DNA of 12,144 nt from positions 26,832-38,975 of the forward strand of contig CAJUMG010000019.1 of NCBI GenBank assembly GCA_910587335.1, in the 5' to 3' direction. Source of the DNA: an uncultured Oscillospiraceae bacterium (lineage in GTDB: Bacteria; Bacillota; Clostridia; Oscillospirales; Ruminococcaceae). Below are positions 1-7,058 of this stretch, in pieces; within the stretch, counting starts at the first letter, position 1; the number at the start of each line of letters is the position of its first letter. Made by a program: the position numbers and the translations under genes. A model generated the notes under the pieces. It worked only from the letters and a program-made list of their open reading frames with translations. It did no database searches and was not told the DNA's origin.

Positions 1-1028
1 ATTTCCTGAAAGCCTTGCAAAATTCCTACAAATAAAAGCGTAATGGGATTCTTCGTCACCACAAGTAAGACCAAACCGATTAAGTACAGACCGATCGCAC
101 AGGTCAATATCTTTTTTCTTCCGAACTTATCACCAAGAATTCCAAAAAAGTAGCCGCATACAACGGATGTAAGCGCCGTTGCCGTAACCATTCCCGCAAG
201 GGTAGAGGCGCTGGCGTGCTTTGTTTCCATAGCAAAAATTTGTACATATGGAATGACCATCGCCACCGGCATATTCCCTACAATCGCCATAAAAAGCCAT
301 TTGACACAGTTTTTATCCGCTTTTAAAATGGCAACCGCATCTTTGAAAACATTGCGTTTTACCGTCGAATTTGTTGTTGTCCAACGAGCAAAAGAAAGTT
401 TAAATACCACTACAAGCAAAGAAATAAGGGTAATAGTAAGGGTAATATAAAACAGCGGACGAATACTGTTTGGATCAGTTGGCTCATCGGCCACCTTCAT
501 AATGTTGACCAAAAACCAACCAGACAGCATAGGCCCCACCATTCCCAAAAGACCGGCGGCCAATGACTCACAGATCAGCATGCCTTTTGCCCTGTCGCAG
601 TTCTTCAGACAGTTTCCACAAATGGTAGCGCAGCTTTGTCCCCCAACGCCATTACCCAACTGATGAAGAAACATACCTAAAGCAGCAACCTGCCAGATTT
701 TTGCCGAGGCAAAAGCCAGATATCCTCCAGCCAAGATTAAAATACCCACGATATATACCTTTTTAGGTCCATGCCGGTCAATAATCTGGCCGATGAAAGG
801 CCCAAGCAGTCCGCTGGCAATTAACCCTAAGCTTGTAACGAAACCCAACTGCGTTTTGGTCGCACCAAGCAAAATAATGTAAATCGTAAGATATGGCAAA
901 ATGATCTTATAGCCCAATCTCTCTAACGATGTTCGAATCACTGTAATTCGCCAGTCCCGCTGCTGCGCTTTCCAAAAAGCCGGAATGTTTAATGAAGCTG
1001 CTTGCTTTTGTGTCGTATCGGTTTCCAT
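1..1028 (-). CDS. MFS transporter, C-terminus cut by window edge
   Basis: This is a major facilitator superfamily membrane transporter; the substrate cannot be read from the sequence. The frame is open from an ATG at 1028 to the window edge, giving 342 residues without a stop. About ten hydrophobic segments are visible (roughly residues 40-56, 60-80, 90-109, 111-130, 150-174, 190-211, 243-266, 277-298, 307-325, 328-340), so about two of the usual twelve are missing. The family's motif A appears in both halves: GQIIDRHGPKK at 80-90 and GILGDKFGRKK at 296-306. Four cysteines (133, 137, 140, 144) cluster in or after TM4, which is uncommon. The start is supported by a purine-rich GAAGGAAG and AAAAGG just upstream and by a promoter at 1106-1134. 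The gene is monocistronic at its 5' side and divergent from the chemoreceptor gene. MFS membership is near certain; a sugar, drug or organic-acid substrate are all possible. Confidence 0.93.
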   Translation of the reverse strand, partial: METDTTQKQAASLNIPAFWKAQQRDWRITVIRTSLERLGYKIILPYLTIYIILLGATKTQLGFVTSLGLIASGLLGPFIGQIIDRHGPKKVYIVGILILAGGYLAFASAKIWQVAALGMFLHQLGNGVGGQSCATICGNCLKNCDRAKGMLICESLAAGLLGMVGPMLSGWFLVNIMKVADEPTDPNSIRPLFYITLTITLISLLVVVFKLSFARWTTTNSTVKRNVFKDAVAILKADKNCVKWLFMAIVGNMPVAMVIPYVQIFAMETKHASASTLAGMVTATALTSVVCGYFFGILGDKFGRKKILTCAIGLYLIGLVLLVVTKNPITLLFVGILQGFQE

Positions 1029-1105
1029 ACCTTTTCTTCCTTCTTTCCATGCCCAATCATTTCAACGGCAAAAATGTAAGCATTTAAATTGATAAAACCT
1101 AGACT

Positions 1106-1134
1106 ATTTTAAAATATTTTTTGCATATTGTCAA
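1106..1134 (-). promoter_or_regulatory. Sigma-A promoter of the MFS gene
   Basis: Read on the minus strand there is a perfect -35 box TTGACA (1134-1129), a 17-base spacer and a -10 box TAAAAT (1111-1106). This puts the transcription start near 1099 and leaves an AT-rich leader of about 70 bases before the ATG at 1028. Both boxes and the spacing match the housekeeping consensus closely. Confidence 0.75.
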
Positions 1135-1431
1135 TTCTTTTGAAAATATATCGATTTTTGTTTCAAGTTGTTGCACCTAAAAACTGGTTTAAAATCCTAT
1201 AATATCCATATAAATCGGCTGTCAATATTTCTGAAATCAATTTTTTATCGTACAAAAGAGCTTTGAATATGATGGTAGCTTGTAAGGAAGTTTTACAAAA
1301 ACTATGGGTTAAACTAGGTAGGCGGGAAACTCTTCGGGAAAGCGGCGTACGATTTTCTGCCACATAAATGGTATGCTCAAATATTCCCATTTTTGCATGC
1401 AAAAACTTGACAAAACATTATAAGAAATCTC

Positions 1432-1459
1432 TTGCAATAAAGCACAGATATGGTATATT
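1432..1459 (+). promoter_or_regulatory. Extended -10 promoter of the chemoreceptor gene
   Basis: A -35-like TTGCAA (1432-1437) is followed after 16 bases by TATATT (1454-1459), with a TG at 1451-1452 that makes an extended -10 element. The transcription start would be near 1466, giving a leader of about 100 bases. No flagellar sigma-D type element (TAAA ... GCCGATAA) is visible, so the gene does not look like part of a flagellar regulon by its promoter. Confidence 0.55.
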
Positions 1460-1567
1460 ATTTAACTAGCATTGGGTATAGATTTACCATGTGATTTCGG
1501 GGTTTTGGACACCTTGGAGACAAGACAGTTTATACCTGATATTCACTGCCATGGAGGAGTCCTTGTT

Positions 1568-2209
1568 ATGAAATGGATTGAAAACAAAAAACTTGCTACG
1601 CGGATTGGAATTGTCACCACTGCAATTACTTTGGTAGGGATGACACTGCTTTGGCTGGCAGTATCTACCAATGTTGCCTCTGTGGTGAAAAGTGATATTA
1701 CCAATCAAATGACCGATGCCGTGGAATCCAGAGCATCCATTATCAATGAGTATGTGTTGTCTGCAGAGGAATACACAACGGCTTTTGCCCTCAGCGGCGA
1801 AGTTCGTAACCTGCTCCTGGATCCGGACAACCCGGAACTGCTGGCCAAGGCGCAGGCTTACACAGAGGACTTTGCCGCTGCCAAGGGCGTGTTCGAGGGT
1901 TTGTATATTGCTACTACCGACACCCATGTGCTGACCCATACCTCCCAGGGGGCCATTGGTATGACAACTCGGTCCGGTGATTCTCTGAAAACGTTTCAGG
2001 ATACCATTCTGGCCCAGCGGGAACTGACGAATTTGGGAATTATGCAGTCTCCCGGTACCGGAAGCATGATTCTCTCCATGTACAGCCCCGTCTTTGAGGG
2101 AGGACGGTGTATCGGCTATGTTGGCGCTGGCGTTTATGCTGACCATCTGATGGATTCGCTGCTGAATCTGGACATCAAGGGCCTGCAAACAGCGAATATA
2201 TATTTTTAA
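1568..2209 (+). CDS. Methyl-accepting chemotaxis protein, N-terminal part (frameshifted gene)
   Basis: This is the sensory half of a chemoreceptor. The start is the ATG at 1568, not the TTG at 1472, because GGAGGAG (1553-1559) sits 8 bases upstream and the promoter places the transcript start near 1466. Residues 1-11 are short and basic, residues about 12-32 form the first membrane segment, and from about 41 an extracytoplasmic dCache-like domain begins; such domains bind small ligands in this family. The frame ends at TAA 2207-2209 after 213 residues, in the middle of that domain. The next frame continues the domain without loss: shifting back one base within the T run gives ANIYF-LNVDTG, a normal dCache continuation. 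So this is one half of a broken or mis-sequenced gene of 684 codons, not a complete protein. Translated alone it would be a membrane-anchored partial sensor with no signalling part. Confidence 0.85.
   Translation: MKWIENKKLATRIGIVTTAITLVGMTLLWLAVSTNVASVVKSDITNQMTDAVESRASIINEYVLSAEEYTTAFALSGEVRNLLLDPDNPELLAKAQAYTEDFAAAKGVFEGLYIATTDTHVLTHTSQGAIGMTTRSGDSLKTFQDTILAQRELTNLGIMQSPGTGSMILSMYSPVFEGGRCIGYVGAGVYADHLMDSLLNLDIKGLQTANIYF
2203..2209 (+). other. One-base frameshift in a T5 run splitting the chemoreceptor gene
   Basis: Upstream codons end TAT TTT TAA; the downstream frame reads TTT TTA AAT GTG. One extra T in the run 2203-2207 would join both frames into 1568-3621 (685 codons including stop). 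A P-site Phe tRNA slipping back from UUU to UUU at the stop could also do this, but the run is short and I see no clear stimulatory structure. A point deletion or an assembly error is simpler. Confidence 0.8.
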
Positions 2210-2211
2210 AT

Positions 2212-3621
2212 GTGGATACTGGGGTTTACCTATACCACGAGGATGCCAGCCTTTTGAACACCGAAACGACCGATACTGGATACTGGGAGATCATTCAGCG
2301 CATTCGAACCGACGGCAGCACCCAGGCAAATACATATTCTTACCAAGATGAAAATGGGAACCAGCAGTTGGTGGTCTACAAATACCTGAAAGATCGCGGC
2401 TGGGTTTTCATGATCCGGGACAGCTATGCAGAGGTCTACGCCGCTGTGACATCGGTTCGGGTCTTGGTGGGCGCACTGTGCTTTATCATGGCAGCTGCCA
2501 TCATCCTGCTTACCCTGCTCCTCCTGCGTCGAGAAGGCCGGGAGCTGATGGTTGTGGAGCAGGCCATCGGCCGCTTGGGAGAGCTGAACCTCTCTGCCGA
2601 CCAGGATCTGGAACCGTTTTATAGCCGGTCAGATGAAATTGGCATGATTGCCCAGACAACCCATCGGGTCTGTGGCTGCCTGCGGCAAACCATCGACGAT
2701 GTGGGACGGGTCCTGGGTGAGATAGCCAATGGTAATCTTACAGTCGATGTAGCGGAAAACGAGGCATACTATATCGGCGATTTTAAAGCGCTGTTTGCCA
2801 GTCTACATTCTATTCATGCCAATTTAGTAGATGTAATCCGTGACATCTCCCAGGTATCCAATCAGGTAAGAAGTAGCGCCGACCAAATTTCCTCCGGCGC
2901 CCTGGAGTTAGCCAAGGGAACAATGGAACAGTCCAGTTCTGTGGAAGGACTTGCCACCAATGTGGCCACGATCTCCTCTCAGATTCAGATCAGCACTGCG
3001 CGTTGTAGCAGCGCAGACCAGCTTGTGGGCCAAGCGACCGGATATGCAGCTGAGGCAGATACCAAGATGGAGCATCTGATGGAAGCCACCAGAGATATTA
3101 ACCGCTCTTCCGCAGAAATCAGCACCATCATCAAAACCATTGAGGATATTGCATTCCAGACCAATATTCTGGCTCTGAATGCCGCTGTGGAGGCAGCGCG
3201 GGCCGGAGAAGCAGGAAAAGGCTTTTCCGTGGTGGCGAATGAGGTGCGTAGTTTGGCGGGTAAATCTGCCGAGGCAGCCCAAAATACCAAGGACCTTATT
3301 AGCCAATCCGTCCAGAGCGCGAAAACCGGGACGGATTCCACAGATTCGGTCGTTTCCACCATGCAGGATATCTATGGCTGTATCCACTCTATTAAAACAC
3401 TGATGGACGAAATTTCTGCCGCCAGTGTTCAGGAGTCGGAGATGATTTTGCAGATTGAAACAGGAATCAGCGAGATCTCGGCGGTGGTACAGAACAACTC
3501 CCTTGCTTCTGAAAAAAGCTCAACCGTTTCCGAAGAACTGTCCCAGCAAGCAGAGGTGCTGAGCAACCTGATTAGTCGTTTTCATATCACTTTAAAAGCA
3601 GATTTTTCTAAGCTGGTCTAA
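2212..3621 (+). CDS. Methyl-accepting chemotaxis protein, C-terminal signalling part (frameshifted gene)
   Basis: This 469-residue frame holds the rest of the chemoreceptor. It begins with the end of the dCache-like domain (residues 1-80 here), then the second membrane segment at about 82-105. One or two HAMP-like stretches follow at about 110-205, then the long coiled-coil signalling domain. The kinase-control hairpin tip is unmistakable at about 311-349, with EDIAFQTNILALNAAVEAAR and then GKGFSVVANEVR. This part binds CheW and CheA in known receptors and is methylated on its flanking helices. The C-terminus lacks a CheR-docking pentapeptide. The only in-frame starter near the break is GTG 2212, which has no ribosome binding site, so independent translation is doubtful. 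It could be made only by frameshifting, reinitiation after the TAA at 2207, or if the shift is a sequencing error. No other chemotaxis gene is in the window. GC content is visibly higher than in neighbouring genes. Confidence 0.88.
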   Translation: MDTGVYLYHEDASLLNTETTDTGYWEIIQRIRTDGSTQANTYSYQDENGNQQLVVYKYLKDRGWVFMIRDSYAEVYAAVTSVRVLVGALCFIMAAAIILLTLLLLRREGRELMVVEQAIGRLGELNLSADQDLEPFYSRSDEIGMIAQTTHRVCGCLRQTIDDVGRVLGEIANGNLTVDVAENEAYYIGDFKALFASLHSIHANLVDVIRDISQVSNQVRSSADQISSGALELAKGTMEQSSSVEGLATNVATISSQIQISTARCSSADQLVGQATGYAAEADTKMEHLMEATRDINRSSAEISTIIKTIEDIAFQTNILALNAAVEAARAGEAGKGFSVVANEVRSLAGKSAEAAQNTKDLISQSVQSAKTGTDSTDSVVSTMQDIYGCIHSIKTLMDEISAASVQESEMILQIETGISEISAVVQNNSLASEKSSTVSEELSQQAEVLSNLISRFHITLKADFSKLV

Positions 3622-3660
3622 GCTTTATCAGATATATTTTAACGTAAACGTATAGGAGAG

Positions 3661-3698
3661 CATCAGCCCCAGTGGAGATTCTTGCCGCTGGGGTGATG
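3661..3698 (+). terminator. Terminator-like hairpin after the chemoreceptor gene
   Basis: Forty bases after the stop at 3621, CATCA-CCCCAG (3661-3672, one bulged G) pairs with CTGGGGTGATG (3688-3698) across a 15-base loop. The stem is strong but the following TTGTAT is a poor U tract, so termination may be inefficient. Confidence 0.5.
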
Positions 3699-3815
3699 TT
3701 GTATCGACGTATTCTATTGTCGAAATTTTCTGCCGTTGCTGTATATTTCAGGGTTTTTCTATCTTGTTGTCTCTGAATTTGGATGTTCATAGTGGCGTAG
3801 GCCAAAAATACGGAA

Positions 3816-3843
3816 AACCGGCGTAATTTCCACCACGCCGGTT
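3816..3843 (-). terminator. Terminator of the zinc-ribbon gene
   Basis: AACCGGCG (3816-3823) and CGCCGGTT (3836-3843) form a perfect 8-bp GC-rich stem with a 12-base loop. On the minus strand it is followed by TTCCGTATTTTT, a broken U tract, about 70 bases after the zinc-ribbon stop. On the plus strand the trailing T run is farther away, so the minus orientation is preferred, although the hairpin may serve both convergent genes. Confidence 0.6.
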
Positions 3844-3914
3844 CTACCAAAATTTTTCATTTACTTTTTTATGAGCTGCTGCCTAACTCCATAACCCCTT
3901 TTTCTAATGATCGA

Positions 3915-4400
3915 CTAACAATCGCAGGAAGGATGCTCTTCCTCTGATTTGACTTCGCTATCCGACTGGTTACATTTTTCATCACAACTGCATTCATCGT
4001 TTTCGTTTACATCCATCTCAACATAAAACTCCTCCGATTCATGCAGCAGCTTCGCACCACATTTAGCACAATAAGAAGCCTGTAGGTCATTGATTGCACC
4101 ACAATCCGCACATTTTATTTTATGGCGTGTTTCATTGATTTTCTGCTCATTCGCTTCTAGGGCAGACAACAAATCGTCAATTTCCTTTACACACATATCA
4201 ATTAGTTCGTCGTTCATTTCTCCGTTTTTCTTATATTTGTATACAAAAGCACCCAACTTTTCATATGTTTTTTGGAGCTCTCCATTTATTTTTACATTAT
4301 TGATCTTCAATTTCGAAACTTCAACCGCCTCACCCGCTTTTTTACCAGCCAGATCAGCCAATTCTTTTGCAGTATTGATAAACTCATTGATATTTGCCAT
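3915..4400 (-). CDS. Zinc-ribbon protein with coiled-coil-like N-terminus and Cys-rich acidic tail
   Basis: This is a 161-residue soluble protein of unknown role. The start is ATG 4400: AAAGGAG lies 7 bases upstream, and the promoter at 4435-4463 puts the transcript start near 4428. That rules out the longer frame beginning at 4463. Residues 1-93 are charged and helical in character, likely coiled coil (EFINTAKELADLAGKKAGEA, then a Lys-rich stretch and a Leu/Glu heptad-like stretch). A zinc ribbon follows with Cys97, Cys100, Cys111 and Cys114 (CADC ... CAKC). The last 45 residues are strongly acidic and hold five more cysteines (137, 139, 143, 159, 161), ending in CDC. Zinc ribbons of this kind bind one structural Zn ion. 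There is no signal peptide or membrane segment. Similar small helix-plus-ribbon proteins are common in Firmicutes without an assigned function, so I give none. Confidence 0.85.
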   Translation of the reverse strand: MANINEFINTAKELADLAGKKAGEAVEVSKLKINNVKINGELQKTYEKLGAFVYKYKKNGEMNDELIDMCVKEIDDLLSALEANEQKINETRHKIKCADCGAINDLQASYCAKCGAKLLHESEEFYVEMDVNENDECSCDEKCNQSDSEVKSEEEHPSCDC

Positions 4401-4434
4401 TTCAATTCTCCTTTCACAGTTTGTACATGCTGTC

Positions 4435-4463
4435 ATTATACATCTTTTCACCAAAGACGGCAA
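4435..4463 (-). promoter_or_regulatory. Sigma-A promoter of the zinc-ribbon gene
   Basis: On the minus strand TTGCCG (4463-4458), a 17-base spacer and a perfect TATAAT (4440-4435) lie between the end of hemZ (4480) and the zinc-ribbon start (4400). The predicted leader is about 28 bases. The gene is therefore probably its own transcription unit rather than the tail of the hemZ operon. Confidence 0.7.
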
Positions 4464-4479
4464 GCAAAAAAGTCTTTTC

Positions 4480-5955
4480 TCACAAGCATTTATAAAATTT
4501 TACTATTTCATCTTTACGACAAAGTACCGTATCGAACCGTTCGATATATTCATACGGATATTTATAATTAAAAATTCGATGCAATAGCGTTTCTCCCGGT
4601 CTTCTCAGTTTGGAAACACCGCCAGCTCCCAACGCGATAATGGAATGGGTTTCATCCATGATATACACATTATAGTACCCCTCCATTCCAGGCTTACAGT
4701 AGCCCACATTTTCCATATTCTCTGTTGTGTTCTTCTGACGGTACAAATAGTACGGAAAATAGCCCTCTTCTTTAAATTTTTGCCCAGCATAGGAAAGCAT
4801 ATCCCGCACCCGTCTATGTTCAGACAGGTTAAATTCCTTTGGGTGCTGGCCCAACCGGGAAGAACGCTTAACCGACAGTGTATGAAGGGTGATGTTTTCT
4901 GGATTTAAGCTGATAACCTGATCGATGGTATTGCAAAAGCTCTGTAGACTATCCCCCATTAAACCAGCGATCAAATCCATATTAATATTTTTATGTCCTG
5001 CCCGCCGCGCCAGATCAAATGCCTCAACTGTCTGGGATGCGGTGTGTTTTCGGCCAATCTGTTCTAAAACCGCGTCGTCCATTGTTTGAGGGTTAATACT
5101 AATGCGCGTGACCCCTCTTCGCTTTAACATATCCATTTTTTGCAGCGTAATCGTATCCGGTCTTCCCGCTTCCACTGTGTATTCCCGCAGATGAGAAAGG
5201 TCAAAGCACCTTTCCACCGCACAAATAATTGCCTCCAGTTGTTCCGATGTAATTGCTGTTGGCGTTCCGCCGCCAAAGTAGACGGTTTCCAACCGCAATC
5301 CCAAATCTTTCACAAGTGGCGCTACATATTCAATTTCCCGGATTAAAAGCGCCACATATTCTGGGACCAGCTTTTTTGCCCGTTCAATAGAATGGGAAAC
5401 AAACGAGCAATAGTTACAACGAGAGGGACAAAACGGAATAGATAGGTATAGGCTACAGGATTCAGGGCGGGATAAATCCAAAATCCGCTTTTCTCTGTTC
5501 GCTGTCTCCAACAAAAGATCAATTTTTTCCTGGGTGACAAAATAATCTTCATGCAAATGCGCCCGAATCTGCGCATCATCCATGCCGCGTTCTCGATAAC
5601 GATAGATCAATCGGACCGGACGCACACCGGTCAGCATACCCCAGGCCAAGGATATCCCTGTCGCCTCTACCAATTGCAGGTACAGCATACGGCACAGATG
5701 ATACTCACAAAATCGGTCTATGTCCTTCCCTTTCGGGTCTTTTTGGTATGTTTCTTCACGAAGTTTTCCTTCAATCTTGCTGGAAACCTTTAAACAAATT
5801 TCTCCATTCGGCAATGCAGATTTGAAGGTATAAAGAAAATCTTTTTCGCCAAAATCTTTTTCCATCACAACACGAACTTTATTTTCATGGAAAAACATGT
5901 TCGCCAAGGATTCCAGCTCGTATTTATATGTGTGTCCATCTAAAATTAAATTCAT
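4480..5955 (-). CDS. hemZ: HemZ-type radical SAM coproporphyrinogen dehydrogenase-like protein
   Basis: This 491-residue cytoplasmic protein is an oxygen-independent coproporphyrinogen III oxidase relative of the HemZ branch. The family uses a [4Fe-4S] cluster and S-adenosylmethionine. The cluster motif CPSRCNYC is complete at residues 176-183 (Cys176, Cys180, Cys183), followed by the GGGTPT motif at 228-233. The HemZ-specific N-terminal region of about 165 residues is present and includes LTGVRPVRL at 108-116. The length fits HemZ better than the shorter HemN/HemW proteins. The start ATG 5955 overlaps the upstream stop by 4 bp (ATGA), with GGAG 8 bases before it, which implies translational coupling. 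It is the last gene of the recJ operon. In many Clostridia hisS follows here; in this window a zinc-ribbon gene does. Coproporphyrinogen oxidation is the family name, but no other haem gene is nearby, so the actual substrate is uncertain. Confidence 0.93.
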   Translation of the reverse strand: MNLILDGHTYKYELESLANMFFHENKVRVVMEKDFGEKDFLYTFKSALPNGEICLKVSSKIEGKLREETYQKDPKGKDIDRFCEYHLCRMLYLQLVEATGISLAWGMLTGVRPVRLIYRYRERGMDDAQIRAHLHEDYFVTQEKIDLLLETANREKRILDLSRPESCSLYLSIPFCPSRCNYCSFVSHSIERAKKLVPEYVALLIREIEYVAPLVKDLGLRLETVYFGGGTPTAITSEQLEAIICAVERCFDLSHLREYTVEAGRPDTITLQKMDMLKRRGVTRISINPQTMDDAVLEQIGRKHTASQTVEAFDLARRAGHKNINMDLIAGLMGDSLQSFCNTIDQVISLNPENITLHTLSVKRSSRLGQHPKEFNLSEHRRVRDMLSYAGQKFKEEGYFPYYLYRQKNTTENMENVGYCKPGMEGYYNVYIMDETHSIIALGAGGVSKLRRPGETLLHRIFNYKYPYEYIERFDTVLCRKDEIVKFYKCL

Positions 5956-6581
5956 TCCTTGCGCTCCATAAAACGGTTATACTTTCTCTCCTGCTCCAAC
6001 GAGGTTTCATCCTCGTGCCCTGGATAGACAGGACGATCTCCCTCCAAAGCGGCAAGCTTTTCCAGTGATTTTCTCATTGCCTGACTGTCGCCGCCATAAA
6101 AATCGCACCTGCCACAGGTTCCACGAAACAGCGTATCACCGGAAAAAACCACGTCTTCATAAAGGTAGCAGACCGACCCCCTTGTGTGCCCAGGAGTTGC
6201 GAGAACGGAAAAACACATTCCATCTACCTCAATGATATCGCCATCCTGCAACAGACGGTCAGCCTGCAAATGAAGCTTATCCGGAATGCGGGAAAGCATT
6301 CCCCGATAGACACGCTCTGGTTCCCGCAAAAGCTCTTCATCCCCGGCTCCCAGCATAACCGGAACGCTCTGGTATCGTTCCTTTAATTCTTTGACCGCGC
6401 CTACATGGTCAAAATGCCCATGGGTCAATAAAATGGCCTTCAAAGGTTTACCAATTTCCTCCAAAGCTTTCTCTATCCGGTTAAAATCATCACCCGGGTC
6501 AATCACAACACAAGCTGTATCATTCCATACCAAATAGCAATTTGCCCGTACAATACCTACCACTAAAGTTCTATAATTCAT
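5952..6581 (-). CDS. MBL-fold hydrolase, glyoxalase II-like
   Basis: This 209-residue metallo-beta-lactamase-fold enzyme is of the hydroxyacylglutathione hydrolase-like group, which cleaves thioesters or related bonds with a two-metal centre. All metal ligands are visible: His54, His56, Asp58 and His59 in THGHFDHV, His132 in TPGHTRG, Asp149 in SGDTLF and His189 in YPGHED. The GRxDF-type motif is present as CGRCDF at 156-161, with cysteines on both sides of the GR. There is no signal peptide, so it is cytoplasmic. It lacks the C-terminal glutathione-binding extension of true GloB, so the substrate is unknown and low-molecular-weight thiols other than glutathione are possible. The ATG at 6581 overlaps the dtd stop by 4 bp and the stop overlaps hemZ by 4 bp, so translation is probably coupled on both sides. 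The ribosome binding site is weak (AGACGAGG). Confidence 0.92.
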   Translation of the reverse strand: MNYRTLVVGIVRANCYLVWNDTACVVIDPGDDFNRIEKALEEIGKPLKAILLTHGHFDHVGAVKELKERYQSVPVMLGAGDEELLREPERVYRGMLSRIPDKLHLQADRLLQDGDIIEVDGMCFSVLATPGHTRGSVCYLYEDVVFSGDTLFRGTCGRCDFYGGDSQAMRKSLEKLAALEGDRPVYPGHEDETSLEQERKYNRFMERKE

Positions 6582-7045
6582 TTTGTGCCTCGTCTCATCA
6601 TTTCATCTGTATCCAACATAAGCGTTACCGGCCCATCATTTTGAATATAAACCTGCATGTCCGCTCCAAATTGTCCGGTGGCCACCTTTTTTATCTTACT
6701 TTTTTTTGCTGATTCGATAAAATATTCGTAAAGTGGAACAGCCGTTTCCGGCCGGGCGGCGGCAATAAACGAGGGGCGGCGCCCTTTACGACAATCGCCA
6801 TAAAGAGTAAATTGAGAAACGATAAGTATTTCTCCGTCCACGTCCTGTAAAGACAGGTTCATCTTTTCCTGTTCATCGGTAAAGATACGAAGATTCAGCA
6901 GTTTATCCACCAAAAAATCACAGTGCTCCCGGGTATCCCCTTCTGTTATACCCAGCAGAACCATCAGGCCCTGTCCGATTTCGCCAAAAACCTCTCCATT
7001 AATTTCTACACGTGAAGCTTTCACCCGCTGCACAATAACACGCAT
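6578..7045 (-). CDS. dtd: D-aminoacyl-tRNA deacylase
   Basis: Dtd removes D-amino acids, and glycine mis-loaded on tRNA-Ala, from tRNA; it works as a cytoplasmic homodimer. Both family motifs are intact: SQFT at residues 77-80, inside SQFTLYGDCRKGRR, and the Gly-cisPro motif GPVT at 138-141. The start chosen is ATG 7045 (MRVIVQRV, the usual N-terminus), giving 155 residues, close to the family's roughly 150. GAGGGGG lies 8 bases upstream. The longer frame from TTG 7078 would overlap relA and add a non-family extension. The gene begins 13 bases after the relA stop and ends overlapping the MBL gene by 4 bp. The relA-dtd neighbourhood is widely conserved in Firmicutes and supports the call. Confidence 0.96.
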   Translation of the reverse strand: MRVIVQRVKASRVEINGEVFGEIGQGLMVLLGITEGDTREHCDFLVDKLLNLRIFTDEQEKMNLSLQDVDGEILIVSQFTLYGDCRKGRRPSFIAAARPETAVPLYEYFIESAKKSKIKKVATGQFGADMQVYIQNDGPVTLMLDTDEMMRRGTK

Positions 7046-7058
7046 CGTTCGATCCCCC

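Larger units (their letters stand above)
1029..1567. other. Divergent intergenic region, no supported gene
   Basis: These 539 AT-rich bases separate the MFS gene and the chemoreceptor gene. They hold the two divergent promoters (1106-1134 minus, 1432-1459 plus) and the two leaders. Between the promoters there is an open frame on the minus strand (1163-1402, 79 codons) and a 31-codon one on the plus strand (1272-1367). Neither has a ribosome binding site or a recognisable product. A 6-7-6 inverted repeat, TTGTAA / TTACAA, lies at 1280-1298, midway between the promoters. I see no known structured RNA. Confidence 0.5.

Noticed and set aside
1272..1367. 31-codon frame on the plus strand starting ATG
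   Set aside because: Very short, no ribosome binding site, no family recognised.
1163..1402. 79-codon open frame on the minus strand
   Set aside because: No ribosome binding site, no recognisable product, and it lies in AT-rich divergent promoter DNA.
1472..1567. N-terminal extension of the chemoreceptor from TTG 1472
   Set aside because: ATG 1568 has a strong ribosome binding site and begins a normal chemoreceptor N-terminus; the extension is just downstream of the predicted transcript start.
1480..1567. c-di-GMP riboswitch in the chemoreceptor leader
   Set aside because: I considered it because such switches can precede chemotaxis genes, but I see none of the conserved core of that RNA.
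1484..2188. 234-codon open frame on the minus strand opposite the chemoreceptor
   Set aside because: Shadow frame of a GC-rich gene; His/Gln/Ser-rich protein without domain, and no ribosome binding site.
3608..3850. 80-codon minus-strand frame in the convergent gap
   Set aside because: It overlaps both terminator hairpins and the end of the chemoreceptor gene and has no family signal.
4401..4463. 21-residue N-terminal extension of the zinc-ribbon protein
   Set aside because: It overlaps that gene's own promoter, and ATG 4400 has a good ribosome binding site.
4464..4480. Terminator directly after hemZ
   Set aside because: AAAAGACTTTTTT follows the stop but can form only a tiny stem with an impossible loop.
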